DNA from: AP-15 sp963814865
GTDB taxonomy: Bacteria > Pseudomonadota > Alphaproteobacteria > ATCC43930 > CGMCC-115725
Direction: 5' to 3'
Length of the DNA stretch: 64,000 nt
NCBI GenBank assembly: GCA_963814865.1
Contig: CAWFEN010000014.1
Span: 1,426,001-1,490,000 of the forward strand
Positions within the stretch are counted from its first letter, which is position 1; each line of letters opens with the position of its first letter. The notes beneath the pieces were generated by a model. It was not told where the DNA came from and did no database searches. It saw only the letters and a list, made by a program, of their open reading frames with translations. The position numbers and the translations under genes were made by a program. Positions 46,113-56,233 of the stretch are shown in pieces.

Positions 46113-46312
46113 CTCCTCCTCGGGGTAGCGCGTGTGGCCGCTGCGGGCCGCTTGCGGCGGGCAAGTTGCCGGCCCTGGCGCAGCCCGTCAAGCCGCCTGC
46201 CGACCCGTCAGGCGATGCGTCTGGTAGCCAAATGGACGAATTTGGGTAAGACTGGCAGCTCAGCACGCGCTCCACCGTTCTGCGGCGGCACCTGATCCGA
46301 AGGGGATTAACC

Positions 46313-47476
46313 ATGATTACGAAATTCACCACGGTCTATGCCGGCCATGTCGACCTGCCCGACCGTGGCCAGGACGCCACCCCGGCCAACGAGCGGCATT
46401 ACTCCAACGAACATCTGGCGAGCGTCTTCGAAAAGACCGAGGCGGTCGCCAAGAAAATGGACGCGCTCGGCTATGAGACCCTGTGGCTCGCCGAGCATCA
46501 TTTTCAGCATGAAGGCTACGAGTGCATTCCCAACATCCTGATGCTGGCGGTGCACCTCGCCCACGTCACCAAAAAGCTAAAAATCGGCTGCGGCTTCAAC
46601 ATCGTGCCGATGTGGCACCCGCTCCGCCTGGCCGAGGATTTCGCCGCCGCCGACATTCTGACCGACGGCCGGGTCGTGTTCGGCGTCGGCCGCGGCTACC
46701 ACACCCGCGAGGTCGAGACCTTCGGCGGCCCGATGCTCGACCAGGAAGCCAATCGCGAGGTGTTCGAGGAGGGCGTCGAGATCGTCTTCAAGGCCTTCGA
46801 CAACGAGTCGTTCTCGCACCGGGGCAAGCATTTCACCCTGCCGCCGCAGGTCCCCTACCGCGGCTACGAGCTCCGAGAGCTGACCCTGGTGCCGCGCCCG
46901 ATCCATCGCCCGGTCGAGTGCTGGCAGCCGATCGTCAGCGCCAACCCGCGCGGGCTCGATTTCATGGTCCGGCACGGCATCAGGGGTGCGGTCGGCGGCG
47001 GCGCGGCGACGATGCAGGCCGGACCGATCACCGCCTATCGCGAGGCCGCCGCGCGCGCCGGCAAGGAATTGGCGCTCGGCGAAAACCTGCAGCTCGGCCT
47101 CCATTTCCACCTCGCCAAGACGCGCGAGCAGGCGATCCGCGAGATCAAGCCGATCTACGAGGAGCATGTGAAGATGTTCGCGCCCTTGGGCTTCGTGCCG
47201 GGGCTGACCCCGGCCCAGGCCGACGCGGTCGCGCGCCGCGGCGGCTGGGATGCCGCCGGCGTGCCGACCGTCGAGCATTACATGAAACTGGGCTCGTGGT
47301 TCGCCGGCACGCCGGAGCAGCTCGTCGACATGCTCAAGGGCTTCGAGGAACGCTACCCCGGCATGCAGCACATCAGCCTGTCGAGCCCGATCGGCACGCC
47401 AAAGGCGGTCATGCTCGAGCAGTTCCAGTGGGTCGCCGAGGAAGTCATGCCGGCCTTCCGGCCGGATCGCGGCTGA
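46313..47476 (+). CDS. LLM-class flavin-dependent oxidoreductase
   Basis: 387 residues, luciferase-like barrel: MDALGYETLWLAEHHFQHEG, KKLKIGCGFNIVPMWHPLRLAEDFAAADILTDGRVVFGVGRGYH, and GTPEQLVDMLKGF at the end. Probably FMN-dependent monooxygenation of an unknown substrate. ATG 46313 follows AAGGGGATTAACC. Divergent from the TRAP operon with a 200-base gap that should hold both promoters, though none is clear. Confidence 0.88.
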   Translation: MITKFTTVYAGHVDLPDRGQDATPANERHYSNEHLASVFEKTEAVAKKMDALGYETLWLAEHHFQHEGYECIPNILMLAVHLAHVTKKLKIGCGFNIVPMWHPLRLAEDFAAADILTDGRVVFGVGRGYHTREVETFGGPMLDQEANREVFEEGVEIVFKAFDNESFSHRGKHFTLPPQVPYRGYELRELTLVPRPIHRPVECWQPIVSANPRGLDFMVRHGIRGAVGGGAATMQAGPITAYREAAARAGKELALGENLQLGLHFHLAKTREQAIREIKPIYEEHVKMFAPLGFVPGLTPAQADAVARRGGWDAAGVPTVEHYMKLGSWFAGTPEQLVDMLKGFEERYPGMQHISLSSPIGTPKAVMLEQFQWVAEEVMPAFRPDRG

Positions 47477-47604
47477 AGCCGGGTCGCCATCCGGCCGGCG
47501 GCGGCGCGGAGGGGTCCGCCCACAGTGGCGCGGATCGGCGCTCGCAGGTTGCCCCGGCAGGGCGGCCGGGCTAGCCTCGCTGTCCGCATTATCGGGAGGA
47601 GAGA

Positions 47605-48545
47605 ATGCGCGAACGTGCCTATGTCCGCGAAGTGGGCTTGCGCGACGGGCTGCAGAGCCTCGCCGAAATCATGCCGACCGAGCAGAAGATCGCCTGGCTC
47701 GACGCCGAGCACGCCGCCGGGGTGCGCGAGATCGAGGTCAGCTCGTTCGTCCCGCCCAAATTGCTGCCGCAGCTCGCCGACGCCGAGGCGGTGGTGCGCC
47801 ATGCGCTGGGTTTACCCGGGCTGACCGTGTCGGCGCTGATCCCGAACCTCAAGGGTGCCGAACGCGGCCTGGCGCTCGGCGTGCACGAAATGAATTTCGT
47901 GCTGTCGGTCAGCGAGGGCCACAACCGCGCCAATGTCCGTCGCAGCACCGGGGAATCGGTCGAGGATTTCCGCCGCGTCGTGGCGCTGTGCCATACCGCG
48001 CCCGTGGAAAAGCGCCCGCGCGTCGCCTGCGGCCTCGCCACCGCCTTTGGCTGCACGATCGAGGGCGCGGTCGACGAGGACCGGGTGCGCCGGATCGCGG
48101 TCGAAATCGCCGAGGCCGGGGCCGATGCGATCATCCTCGCCGACACCGTCGGCTATGGCCAGCCGGCGGCGGTCGAGCGCGTCTTCCGCCGGGTCATGAC
48201 CGATGTCGCGCCGGTGCCGGTGTCGGGCCATTTCCACGACACCCGCGGGCTCGGCCTCGCCAATGTGCTGGCCGCGCTGAACGCCGGCGCGCGCGCCTTC
48301 GACGCCTCCCTAGGTGGGCTGGGCGGCTGCCCCTACGCGCCCGGTGCCACCGGCAACATCGTCACCGAAGATCTCGCCTTCATGCTCGAAGCGATGGGCT
48401 TCGACACCGGCATCGACCTCGACCGCCTGCTCGCGGTGCGCGAGCTGGTTCACGGCGCATTGCCCAACATCGTGCAATACGGCGCCATCGCCAAGGCCGG
48501 CCTGCCCAAGAATTTCCACTGCTGGCGCCCGCGCAGGCAGCGTAA
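47605..48545 (+). CDS. Hydroxymethylglutaryl-CoA lyase family protein, C-terminal frameshift
   Basis: Cleaves HMG-CoA (or a related 3-hydroxy-acyl-CoA) to acetyl-CoA and a keto acid. DRE-TIM marks are REVGLRDGLQSL (metal and catalytic Arg-Asp), GHFHDTRGLGLANVLAALNAG (metal His pair) and SLGGLGGCPYAPGATGNIVTED with the catalytic Cys. After GLPKNF the open frame runs on without a stop into the next gene, as far as 48909. One base over, it ends ...PAQAA at 48545, where the protein should stop. ATG 47605 follows GGGAGGAGAGA. Length about 312. Confidence 0.88.
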
Positions 48546-48550
48546 TTCCG

Positions 48551-49022
48551 ATGACGGAAATCCACCGGAGGGGCGGATGTTCGTGCGGGGCGATACGATA
48601 CCGGCTCAAATCCATGCCGAATGTTCGTACATTGTTGCCACTGTCGCGACTGCCAGCGGCAGAACCGGGACCGAATTCGCTGTAAACGCGCTGATCGAAA
48701 CCGATCGGATCACGTTGCTGTCGGGTGAGCTGCGGGCTGTTCGCGCCGACCAACAGCGGCCGACCAAATCAATCTATTGCTGCCCGAGCTGCCGGATCGC
48801 CATGTGGAGCGAGTATGGCGGCATTCGCCAAACTGCGCTTCGTCCGCGTCGGCACACTCGACGACCCGGACGCGCTGCCGCCCGACGTGCATATCTATAT
48901 CCGATCTAAATTGCCTTGGGTTGCGCTCCCCGGCAACGTCCCCGCATTTCGACGCCTACTACATCCCGAAGGAGGTGTGGCCCGCAGCCAGCCTTGAACG
49001 CCGGCAAGCGATCCTCGGCTGA
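48551..49022 (+). pseudogene. GFA/CENP-V-type zinc protein, at least six frameshifts
   Basis: Relatives bind zinc through Cys and act like glutathione-dependent formaldehyde-activating enzyme. Pieces in order: MTEIHRRGGCSCGAIRYRL (frame of 48551), FVHCCHCRDCQRQ, TGTEFAVNALIETDRITLLSG, PTNSGRPNQ, IYCCPSCRIAMWSEYGGIRQ, then FAKLRFVRVGTLDDPDALPPD through PGNVPAF, and FDAYYIPKEVWPAASLERR to the stop at 49022. Every piece is clean and together they give a full protein of about 155 residues with all Cys pairs. Six indels with no stops or losses point to poor base calls more than to old decay. Confidence 0.75.
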
Positions 49023-49047
49023 CCGCGGTTTGTGACAGGAGGCTTCA

Positions 49048-49237
49048 ATGGCTAGATCCGATTTCCGCCGAGCGCTTCGCCATCCTTGTCGAGCAGGCGG
49101 GGCTGCGGCTGACGCCGGAGCAGTTCGAGGAATTGCGGCAGGCGTATCGCTTTGTCGAGCGCATGCAGCGCAGCGTGCGGCGGCCGCGCGACCGGGCGGC
49201 CGAGCCGGCGCATATTTTTGTCCATCCGAGGGGGTGA
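49048..49237 (+). pseudogene. AtzG-like small amidase partner, frameshift just after the start
   Basis: ATG 49048 behind AGGAGG reads MARSDF..., but dropping one A at about 49053 gives MADPISAERFAILVEQAGLRLTPEQ..., ending PAHIFVHPRG at 49237, nine bases before the amidase ATG. The helical layout and position resemble AtzG, the small partner that stabilises the amidase AtzE. About 62 residues. The similarity is by pattern only. Confidence 0.55.
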
Positions 49238-49245
49238 GAGCGGCG

Positions 49246-50667
49246 ATGGACCCGACACAATTATCAATCGCCACGGCGAGCCGTGCCATCGCCGCGGGCG
49301 AACTCTCGCCGGTGGCGCTGACCGAGGCTTATCTCGATCGCATCACGGCACTCGACGGCGAATTGCACAGCTTTGTCCTGGTGCTGCGCGAGGAGGCCCT
49401 CGCCGCCGCGCGCCAAGCCGCCGCCGGCCCCGCTCGCGGCGGGCTGCATGGCATCCCGATCGGCCTCAAGGACATCTACAAGACGCGCGGCATCCGCACC
49501 ACGGCCGGCTCGCGGCGCTATCTCGACCATGTGCCCGAGGAGGACGCCGAGAGCTGGGTGCGGCTGCGCGCGGCCGGTGCCATTCTGCTCGGCAAGAACG
49601 AAACGCACGAATTCGCCATTGGCGGGCCGGATTTCTCGCTGCCTTTCGCGCCCGCGCGCAACCCGTGGAACACCGCACACTACCCGGCGGGGTCGTCGAG
49701 CGGCTCGGCGGTTGCGGTCGCGGCCGGGCTGTGTGCCGGGGCGATGGGGTCGGATACCGGCGGCTCGATCCGCGGCCCCGCCGCCTATTGCGGCATCGTC
49801 GGGCTCAAGCCGACCTATGGCCGGGTCAGCCGGCGCGGCGTCTTTCCGCTCAGCTACACGCTCGACCATTGCGGGCCGCTGACCCGCACCGTCGAGGATT
49901 GCGCAATCATGATGCAGGTATTGGCCGGTTACGATCCGCGGGATCCGGCCTCGGCCGATGTGCCGGTGCCGGACTACCGCGCGGCGCTGGCGGCGCGGCT
50001 CGACGGCATGACGATCGGCGTCGTCCGCCATTTCCACGAGCGCGACGCGGTTGCCGATTTTGGCGCTGACAGCGCGCCGACCGCGACTTATGGCGCCGCC
50101 TTCGATGCCGCCTGCCGAACGTTGGAAAGCCTCGGCGCGCGCCTCGTCGATCGGCAATTGTCGCCGCTGATCGATTATGTCGACGCCAACCGGCTGATCA
50201 TGATCGCCGAGGCCTATGCGCTGCATGAGCAGGATTTCCGCGAGCGGCCGCAGGATTTCGGCCATCACATGTTTGCCCGGATCGCGCTTGGCGGGTTTCT
50301 CAGCGCCGCCGACTATGTCGAGGCGACGCGCCAGCGGCGGGAACTCTGCGTCGAATTTGCCCGCGCTCTCGATGGTGTCGATGTCATCGTCTCGGCCAAT
50401 TCCACCGGCCCGGCGCCGCGCATCGACGCGCTCCCGACCTTTGGCACCGTCGAGCGGGCCTCCTATACCGGACCCTACAATCTGACCGGATCTCCGGCAT
50501 TGTCGGTGCCGATCGGGTTCGAGGACGGATTGCCGCTCGCCTTCCAGATCGTGGGCAAGCCGTTCGACGAGGCGGGCGTCCTGCGCGCCGGCCACGCCTT
50601 CGAGCAGGCGACCGAGTTTCATCGGCAGCGCCCGGCGATCGCCGCTTCGCCGCCGTCGCAGTGCTGA
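49246..50667 (+). CDS. AtzE-like amidase-signature hydrolase
   Basis: 473 residues. PIGLKDIYKTRGIRTTAGS has the Lys (about K75), YPAGSSSGSAVAVAAGLCAGAMGSDTGGSIRGPAAYCG has the cis-Ser and the Ser nucleophile, and LTGSPALSVPIGF is near the end. Hydrolyses an amide such as a carboxybiuret-like or ureido compound if AtzE-like, but this is inferred mainly from the small gene in front of it. ATG 49246 has GAGAGCGG upstream. Confidence 0.9.
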   Translation: MDPTQLSIATASRAIAAGELSPVALTEAYLDRITALDGELHSFVLVLREEALAAARQAAAGPARGGLHGIPIGLKDIYKTRGIRTTAGSRRYLDHVPEEDAESWVRLRAAGAILLGKNETHEFAIGGPDFSLPFAPARNPWNTAHYPAGSSSGSAVAVAAGLCAGAMGSDTGGSIRGPAAYCGIVGLKPTYGRVSRRGVFPLSYTLDHCGPLTRTVEDCAIMMQVLAGYDPRDPASADVPVPDYRAALAARLDGMTIGVVRHFHERDAVADFGADSAPTATYGAAFDAACRTLESLGARLVDRQLSPLIDYVDANRLIMIAEAYALHEQDFRERPQDFGHHMFARIALGGFLSAADYVEATRQRRELCVEFARALDGVDVIVSANSTGPAPRIDALPTFGTVERASYTGPYNLTGSPALSVPIGFEDGLPLAFQIVGKPFDEAGVLRAGHAFEQATEFHRQRPAIAASPPSQC

Positions 50668-50680
50668 ACAGGAGACAGCG

Positions 50681-51559
50681 ATGACCGCCGCCGGTTTTGT
50701 CCACCCCGAGTTTCTGATCGACACCGCGACGCTTGAGCGCCGGCTGGGTGACCACAATTTGCAAGTCTTTGATTGCACGACTCACCTGATCCCCGACCCT
50801 AAGAACACCTATCAGGTGGTTCCGGGCCGCGCCGATTTCGAAAAAGGGCATATTCCCGGCGCGCAGTTCGTCGATGTCCAGGGCGACCTGTCGGACAGCA
50901 CGCACCGTTTCCGCTTCATGCTGCCCTCGGCCGAGGCGTTCGCCGCGGCGATGAGTTGCTTCGGCGTCGGCGCGGGCACGCGGGTCGTGCTCTACAGCAC
51001 CGCCAACCCGTGGTGGGCGACGCGGGTATGGTGGCTGCTGCGCGTCTTCGGCTTCGACGACGCGGCGGTGCTCGACGGCGGCTGGCAGAAATGGCACCGC
51101 GAGGGGCGCCCGGTCGAAACCGGCCCGGCCAAGCCGCGCCCACCCGCGCAATTCGCCGTCCGCGAACCGCGCCCGCTGATGGTCGGCAAGGAAGAAGTGC
51201 TGGCGGCGATCGGCGACGGCGCGGTATGCACGATGAATGCGCTGCTGCCCGAGCAGCATGCCGGCGCCGGCGGCAACAGCTACGGCCGACCCGGCCGGAT
51301 CGCGGGCAGCGTCAACCTGCCGGCCGCCCACCTGCTCGACCCCGCGACCAACGCCTTTCTGCCGGCCGACGAGCTGCGCCGGCATTTCGACCGGGTCGGC
51401 GCCTTCGACAAGCGGGTCATTACCTATTGCGGCGGCGGCATCGCGGCGAGCGCCGATGCCCTGGCGCTGGTCATGCTCGGCCATCCCGATGTCAGGCTCT
51501 ACGACGCCTCGCTTGGCGAATGGGCGATCGACCCGGCATTGCCGATGGAAACCGGCTGA
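50681..51559 (+). CDS. Two-domain sulfurtransferase (rhodanese)
   Basis: 292 residues. The N-terminal inactive rhodanese domain has FEKGHIPGAQFVDVQGDLSD. The C-terminal domain carries the persulfide Cys in VITYCGGGIAASADALAL and GRIAGSVNLPAAHLL. Transfers sulfur from thiosulfate or 3-mercaptopyruvate; the loop CGGGIAAS is not the classic CRxGxTR or CGSGVTA, so the donor is unclear. ATG 50681 follows AGGAGACAGCG. The next gene overlaps it (TGATG). Confidence 0.88.
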   Translation: MTAAGFVHPEFLIDTATLERRLGDHNLQVFDCTTHLIPDPKNTYQVVPGRADFEKGHIPGAQFVDVQGDLSDSTHRFRFMLPSAEAFAAAMSCFGVGAGTRVVLYSTANPWWATRVWWLLRVFGFDDAAVLDGGWQKWHREGRPVETGPAKPRPPAQFAVREPRPLMVGKEEVLAAIGDGAVCTMNALLPEQHAGAGGNSYGRPGRIAGSVNLPAAHLLDPATNAFLPADELRRHFDRVGAFDKRVITYCGGGIAASADALALVMLGHPDVRLYDASLGEWAIDPALPMETG

Positions 51560-52008
51560 TGCCGCCGCCGACCGATGTGCCGGCGCTGGCCGTGACGGTG
51601 ACCGATATGCCCGGCGCGCCGGCCGAGGCGGTGATCCGCGACGGGCTTGGCGCCTACAATCTCGAAAAGGCCGGCTATCGCGACCAGCGGCCGCTCGCGG
51701 TTCTGGTTTCCGACCCCGACAGCGGCGAGGTCGTCGGCGGGCTGGTCGGCCGGACCTCGTTCGGGCTGATGTATATCGACCGGTTTTTCCTGCCCGAACG
51801 CCTGCGCAAGCAAGGGCTCGGCAGCCGGATCATCGAGGCGGCCGAAGCCGAAGGGGCGAAACGCGGCTGCAGCCATGCCATCCTGTTCACGCTCTCGTTC
51901 CAGGCGCCCGGCTTCTACGAGCGCCAGGGCTGGCAGGTGCTCGGCCGCATCGACTGCGACCCGCCCGGCCACACCCGCTTTTGCATGACGAAGAAGCTCG
52001 CGCCCTAA
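51559..52008 (+). CDS. GNAT-family N-acetyltransferase
   Basis: 149 residues. IDRFFLPERLRKQGLGSRIIEAAEAEGAKRGC is motif A with the acetyl-CoA pyrophosphate loop, and FQAPGFYERQGWQVLGRI is motif B. Acceptor unknown. Its ATG shares a base with the sulfurtransferase stop, so it is co-translated. It ends four bases inside the convergent LLM gene. Confidence 0.87.
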   Translation: MPPPTDVPALAVTVTDMPGAPAEAVIRDGLGAYNLEKAGYRDQRPLAVLVSDPDSGEVVGGLVGRTSFGLMYIDRFFLPERLRKQGLGSRIIEAAEAEGAKRGCSHAILFTLSFQAPGFYERQGWQVLGRIDCDPPGHTRFCMTKKLAP

Positions 52009-52959
52009 AGCCGGCTGGTCACGTCTTCCCTGAACCGGCGCATTTCGGCGAGCGAAGCGTCGGGATCGGGGCGCTCGAAATCGATGTCGACGGCGCTGAC
52101 GCCAAGTTCCCGCAGCGCCCGCAAATCGGCGACGATGTCCGCGGTGCCGCCGGAAAACAGCCGGCGCTCGCCGTCCGAGGCCGTGGCCGGCACCGCCTCG
52201 CCATAGCGTTTGATCCGATAGGTCAAGGCGACCGTCGGCCGGATCGCGGCCTGCTTCCGCGGTGAATTTGCGCAGCCTGTCGATGCCGGCGCGGTAGCGC
52301 GGCAGGGTGTCGAGCAGGTGGCGGTTGTTGCTGCCGATCGGATACCAGGCATCGCCGAGGCGGGCGGCGCGGCGCAGGGCCGGCCCGCTTTCGCCGCCGA
52401 CCCAGATCGGCGGGTGCGGCTTCTGCACCGGCTTGGGTTCGAACCGCACCTCGTCGAATTTGACCCAATCGCCGCCGAGGCGCGGCGCCTCTTCGGTCCA
52501 CAGGGTGCGGAAGGCGCGGATGTATTCGTCGGTCACCGCACCCCGCTTGGCGAACGGCGTCACCGCGACCGCGTCGAATTCGGCTTCGAGCCAGCCGGCG
52601 CCGATGCCGACGGTGAGCCGGCCGCCCGACAAGACGTCGATCGTCGCCAGCATCTTGGCGGCGAGCACGGCCGGCCGGTACGGCACCACCATGACCGCCA
52701 GCACCAGCCGGATGCGCTGCGTCTTGGCGGCGATATAGGCCGCCGCGGTCAGCTGGTCGTGCCGGCGCTCGGGCCCGTCGCCGAAGAACTCGCCGCTCTC
52801 GGAATAGGGATAGCCCGGCACTTTGAGGTTCGGCAATACGATATGGTCGGTCAGGGTCAGGTAGTCGTAGCCCATCGCCTCGCCTTCCCGCGCGATCCGG
52901 GTCACGGTCGCGGGGTCCGACAGCTTGCCGCTGATCGGCAGGTTGAACCCGATCTGCAT
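52005..52959 (-). pseudogene. LLM-class flavin-dependent oxidoreductase, one frameshift
   Basis: Starts at ATG 52959 (MQIGFNLPISGKLSDPATVTRIAREGEAMGYDYLTLTDH) behind GGAGGAAGAGC. RIRLVLAVMVVPYRPAVLAAKMLATIDVLSGGRLTVGIGAGW is the barrel core. Near 52235 the frame shifts and the C-terminus continues as TVALTYRIKRYGEAV and then SAVDIDFERPDPDASLAEMRRF to 52005. About 318 residues in total, normal. The two halves are undamaged. Confidence 0.84.
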
Positions 52960-53062
52960 GCTCTTCCTCCGGGCTGGCTCGTCGGCGCAGAATAGCCGCG
53001 ATGCGTGCCGCCAGGCCATCCGCCTGGGCGCGGGGCGCGGCAACGAGCATGGGAGCGGTTCG

Positions 53063-54157
53063 ATGCAGCTCGGATTTGTCGGCACCGGCACGATGGGGAC
53101 GCCGATCGCCGGGTGCCTGATCGATGCCGGCCACCGGCTGACGGTCCATGACATCCGGCCCGAGGCGACCGCCATCCTCGCCGGGCGCGGCGCCACCCTC
53201 GCCGTCAGCCCGCGCGCGGTGGCCGAGCAGAGCGAGATCGTGTTCACCTCGCTGCCCGGCCCGGACCAGATGATGCCGGCGGTGCTCGACCCCGCGACCG
53301 GCATCCTGGCCGGGCTGCGCCCCGGCGGCGTCTATATCGACCTGACCACCAACGCGCCGGCGGCGGCGCGCCAGGTCGCCGAGGCCTGCCATGCCAAGGG
53401 CGTCGATATGCTCGACGCCCCGGTCAGCGGCCGCCCGCCCGGCATGACCGTGATGATCGGCGGCGCCGAGCCGGTCTTCACCAGATGCCGCCCGCTGTTC
53501 GAGGCGATCGCCCGCAACATCTTTTATGTCGGCGAGGCGGGCGCCGGCTGCATCGCCAAGCTCGTCACGCAATATCTCGGCTACACCAATTTCGTCGCGG
53601 CCCTCGAAGGCCTGCTGATCGGCGCCAAGGCCGGAATCGATCCCGGCGTATTGGCGCAGATCGTGCCGTTCAGCGCCGGCGCCAGCCGCACCTTCGACAA
53701 CATCCCGCGCTCGGTGTTGAGCCGCACCTTCACCGCCGGCGGCACCCTCGACATCGTCGCCAAGGACCTGTCCCTTGCCTGCGCGCTCGCCCGCGAAGTC
53801 GCCGCCCCCGCCAATCTCGGCCTCCTCGCCCACGACATCCTGCACCGCGCCCAGGCCCAGGGCTGGGGCCAGGACGGCTTCCCGATCGCCGCCCGCATCC
53901 TCGAAGCCATGGCCGGCCACGAGCTGCGCTCGCACACCGGCCGGAACGCGGCCAGCTATCAGGCGGACGATCCGCGCCGCTCGCCCGCCGATCGTTCCTG
54001 GAAAGCGGCAATCCAGGAGGGTGAGGGCTTTTCGGGCAGCCCCGAGCCTCGCCAGCACCAGTCCCGCGCCCCTGTTTCACCTGATATTAGCAGGTTGAAA
54101 TCAGGTATCCCCAACTCCATCAGCGGCAACCCCGCCCCCGCCCACGCGTATCGATAG
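53063..54157 (+). CDS. Beta-hydroxyacid dehydrogenase (3-hydroxyisobutyrate dehydrogenase-like), abnormal C-terminal tail
   Basis: NAD(P)-dependent oxidation of a beta-hydroxy acid. The Rossmann motif is GFVGTGTMGTPIAGCLI; DAPVSGRPPGMTVMIGG binds substrate, and AGCIAKLVTQYLGYTN has the catalytic Lys (about K166). The family ends near residue 290 (GQDGFPIAARILEAMAGHELR), but here the frame runs on for about 70 residues of unrelated Ser/Pro/Arg-rich sequence, entering lower-GC DNA at about 54070. The tail probably comes from the island junction that removed the natural stop. ATG 53063. Confidence 0.87.
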   Translation: MQLGFVGTGTMGTPIAGCLIDAGHRLTVHDIRPEATAILAGRGATLAVSPRAVAEQSEIVFTSLPGPDQMMPAVLDPATGILAGLRPGGVYIDLTTNAPAAARQVAEACHAKGVDMLDAPVSGRPPGMTVMIGGAEPVFTRCRPLFEAIARNIFYVGEAGAGCIAKLVTQYLGYTNFVAALEGLLIGAKAGIDPGVLAQIVPFSAGASRTFDNIPRSVLSRTFTAGGTLDIVAKDLSLACALAREVAAPANLGLLAHDILHRAQAQGWGQDGFPIAARILEAMAGHELRSHTGRNAASYQADDPRRSPADRSWKAAIQEGEGFSGSPEPRQHQSRAPVSPDISRLKSGIPNSISGNPAPAHAYR

Positions 54158-54261
54158 TTCGACAATACGATGCGACTATGGCAATTCTTTGATTGCTATC
54201 AACTAAACGCGTGCTCGTACCCGCCCCGCGCACCGCCTCGACTTTCAGCACCTCATGCTGT

Positions 54262-56128
54262 ATGATTGGCACGGATAAAGCCCGGGGAGAACGGTCTTTT
54301 TCGCAACCTATCGAATATCAACAGTTGAATTCTGGCTCCCGCTGGTATCGTTGGGATCCGCACATTCATGCGCCTGGGACGGTTCTGAACGATCAGTTCA
54401 AGGGCGCCGATAGCTGGGAGGGCTACCTCAAAGCATTGGAGACGGCAACGCCTCCGATACGGGCAATTGGCGTCACAGATTACTACAGCACCGAAAGCTA
54501 TGAGCGCGTCTGGGAGGCGAAACGGAAGGGACGGCTTCCGAGTTGCGATCTGATCTTTCCCAACATCGAGATGCGCCTCGGAATCGGGACCGTCAAAGGC
54601 AAATCGGTCAATCTCCACCTCCTCGTGAGCCCCGAGAACCCGGATCACCTTACAGAGCTGAAACGATTTCTGACACGCCTGACCTTCAGCGCACATGGCG
54701 ATTCCTTCTGCTGCAACAAAGGCGACCTCATTCGCCTTGGTCATTGGTCCGATCCGAGGCTCACCGATCCGGTTCTTGAGCTTCAGCGCGGGTCCGAGCA
54801 ATTTAAGGTTTCGTTCGAGCAACTAAAGCAAGTCTATGCGAAAAGTGATTGGGCCCGGCAAAATATCCTGATCGCCGTCGCTGGAAGCGAAACGGATGGG
54901 ACTTCTGGTGTCCGCGCTGCGGCCGACGCGACGCTCCGGCAGGAAATAGAGAGGTTCGCGCATGTCATCTTTGCCAGCAGTCCGGCGCAGCAAGATTTTT
55001 GGCTCGGCCGACGGAGCGCAACCGAGGACGAACTGCAACGGCGATATGGCGGCTTGAAACCGTGCATGCACGGGAGCGACGCCCATGAAGAGCGAACGGT
55101 CGGAAACCCGGACGAGGACCGCTATTCTTGGATCAAGGGAGCGCTCGAATTCGACGCGCTCCGACAAGCCTGCATCGACCCCGCAGGGCGTGCATTTGTC
55201 GGTGTCGAGCCGCCCTTCAGCACGATCCTTTCGCAAGTCATCGCAAACGTTGAAGTCACGGGCGCGCCGTGGGCGATGACGCCGAGTTTGGCGTTCAATC
55301 CGGGTCTTGTCGCCATTATCGGGGCAAGAGGGTCGGGGAAAACCGCGCTGGCCGACATGATCGCGCTCGGTTGCGATGCCACATCGGAACGGTTGAGTTC
55401 GGCCTCGTTTTTGACCAGGGCACGGGAACTCCTGCAGCGGGCTTCGGTCTTACTGCGATGGCAAGATGGCGACAAAACCGAACGTAGCCTTGATGGTTCC
55501 GACGAAAGTTTCTCGGCGGAATATCCGTGGGCGCGCTACCTATCTCAGCAATTCGTCGAGGAGCTCTGTTCCGCCCATGGGATGACCGATGCCCTTATGC
55601 GGGAGATCGAGCGGGTCATTTTCGAGGCCCATCCGCTCTCCGATTGGGATGGAGCAGTGGACTTCGCCGAGTTGCTTGAGATGAGAGCGACACGTTTTCG
55701 GCAGGCGCGCGAGCGCGAAGAAGACGCCCTGGCCGACCTCTCCGAACGGATTGGCATTGAGCTCGAAAAGCGAACGCTCGTTACCACCTTGCAGAAGCAA
55801 ATCGCCGAAAAAACGAAGCTGATCGCCGGGTACACGAATGACCGGTCGAAGCTGGTCGCGAAGGGCAGCGAAGCAAGGGTCGAGCGGTTGTATGCGCTCA
55901 CTGCGGCAGCAGAGAAAGTCCGGGGATATCTTCGCCATTTCAGTGCGCAGGAGCAGTCGCTCCTAGGCCTCGAAGACGAGGTGAGCAATGTTCGAAATCA
56001 CCAAGCGCCCGAGGCATTGAGGCGATCACAGGAGAGGCATAAGGCCACCGGCCTCAAATCCGACGAGTGGGCGTTGTTTCTCCTGGACTACAAGGGTGAC
56101 GTCGATAGTTCGCTGACCGAACATCTAG
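54262..56128 (+). pseudogene. TrlF-family PHP-domain/ABC-type ATPase, 5' part, cut by IS insertion
   Basis: Probably an anti-phage protein: a PHP phosphoesterase fused to an SMC/ABC-like ATPase. PHP motifs are WDPHIHAPG (H34, H36), IGVTDYYSTESY, and CMHGSDAHEER near 271. Walker A is IIGARGSGKTALADMI near 354. From about 475 a coiled coil runs through LSERIGIELEKRTLVTTLQKQIAEKT. The protein stops at HLARI because an insertion begins at 56129. The rest is at 59624-60537 in the right frame once the insertion is removed. GC is visibly lower than in the neighbouring genes. ATG 54262 is the likely start; a TTG at 54193 is possible. Function is inferred from domain content. Confidence 0.82.
56125..56128. 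repeat. CTAG target-site duplication, left
   Basis: CTAG directly before the left end of the first IS1380 element, and in frame as the codon CTA plus G of trlF. It pairs with CTAG at 59624-59627. Deleting 56129-59627 rejoins trlF as TEHLADCEGANERVKTL without a frame change. Confidence 0.75.
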
Positions 56129-56233
56129 CCCGGATTATGCATGAGGACTGGCGGGTGTAGCGCAAGCCGTTGATCGGGCGTAGGATTTGGTCGTTGAGAC
56201 TGAACCTGCCGATCTCCGGAGGCGACACCCGCC

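Noticed and set aside
54193..54261. Earlier TTG start of trlF
   Set aside because: Adds 23 residues without family sequence and has no ribosome site; ATG 54262 preferred, though its own ribosome site is also weak.
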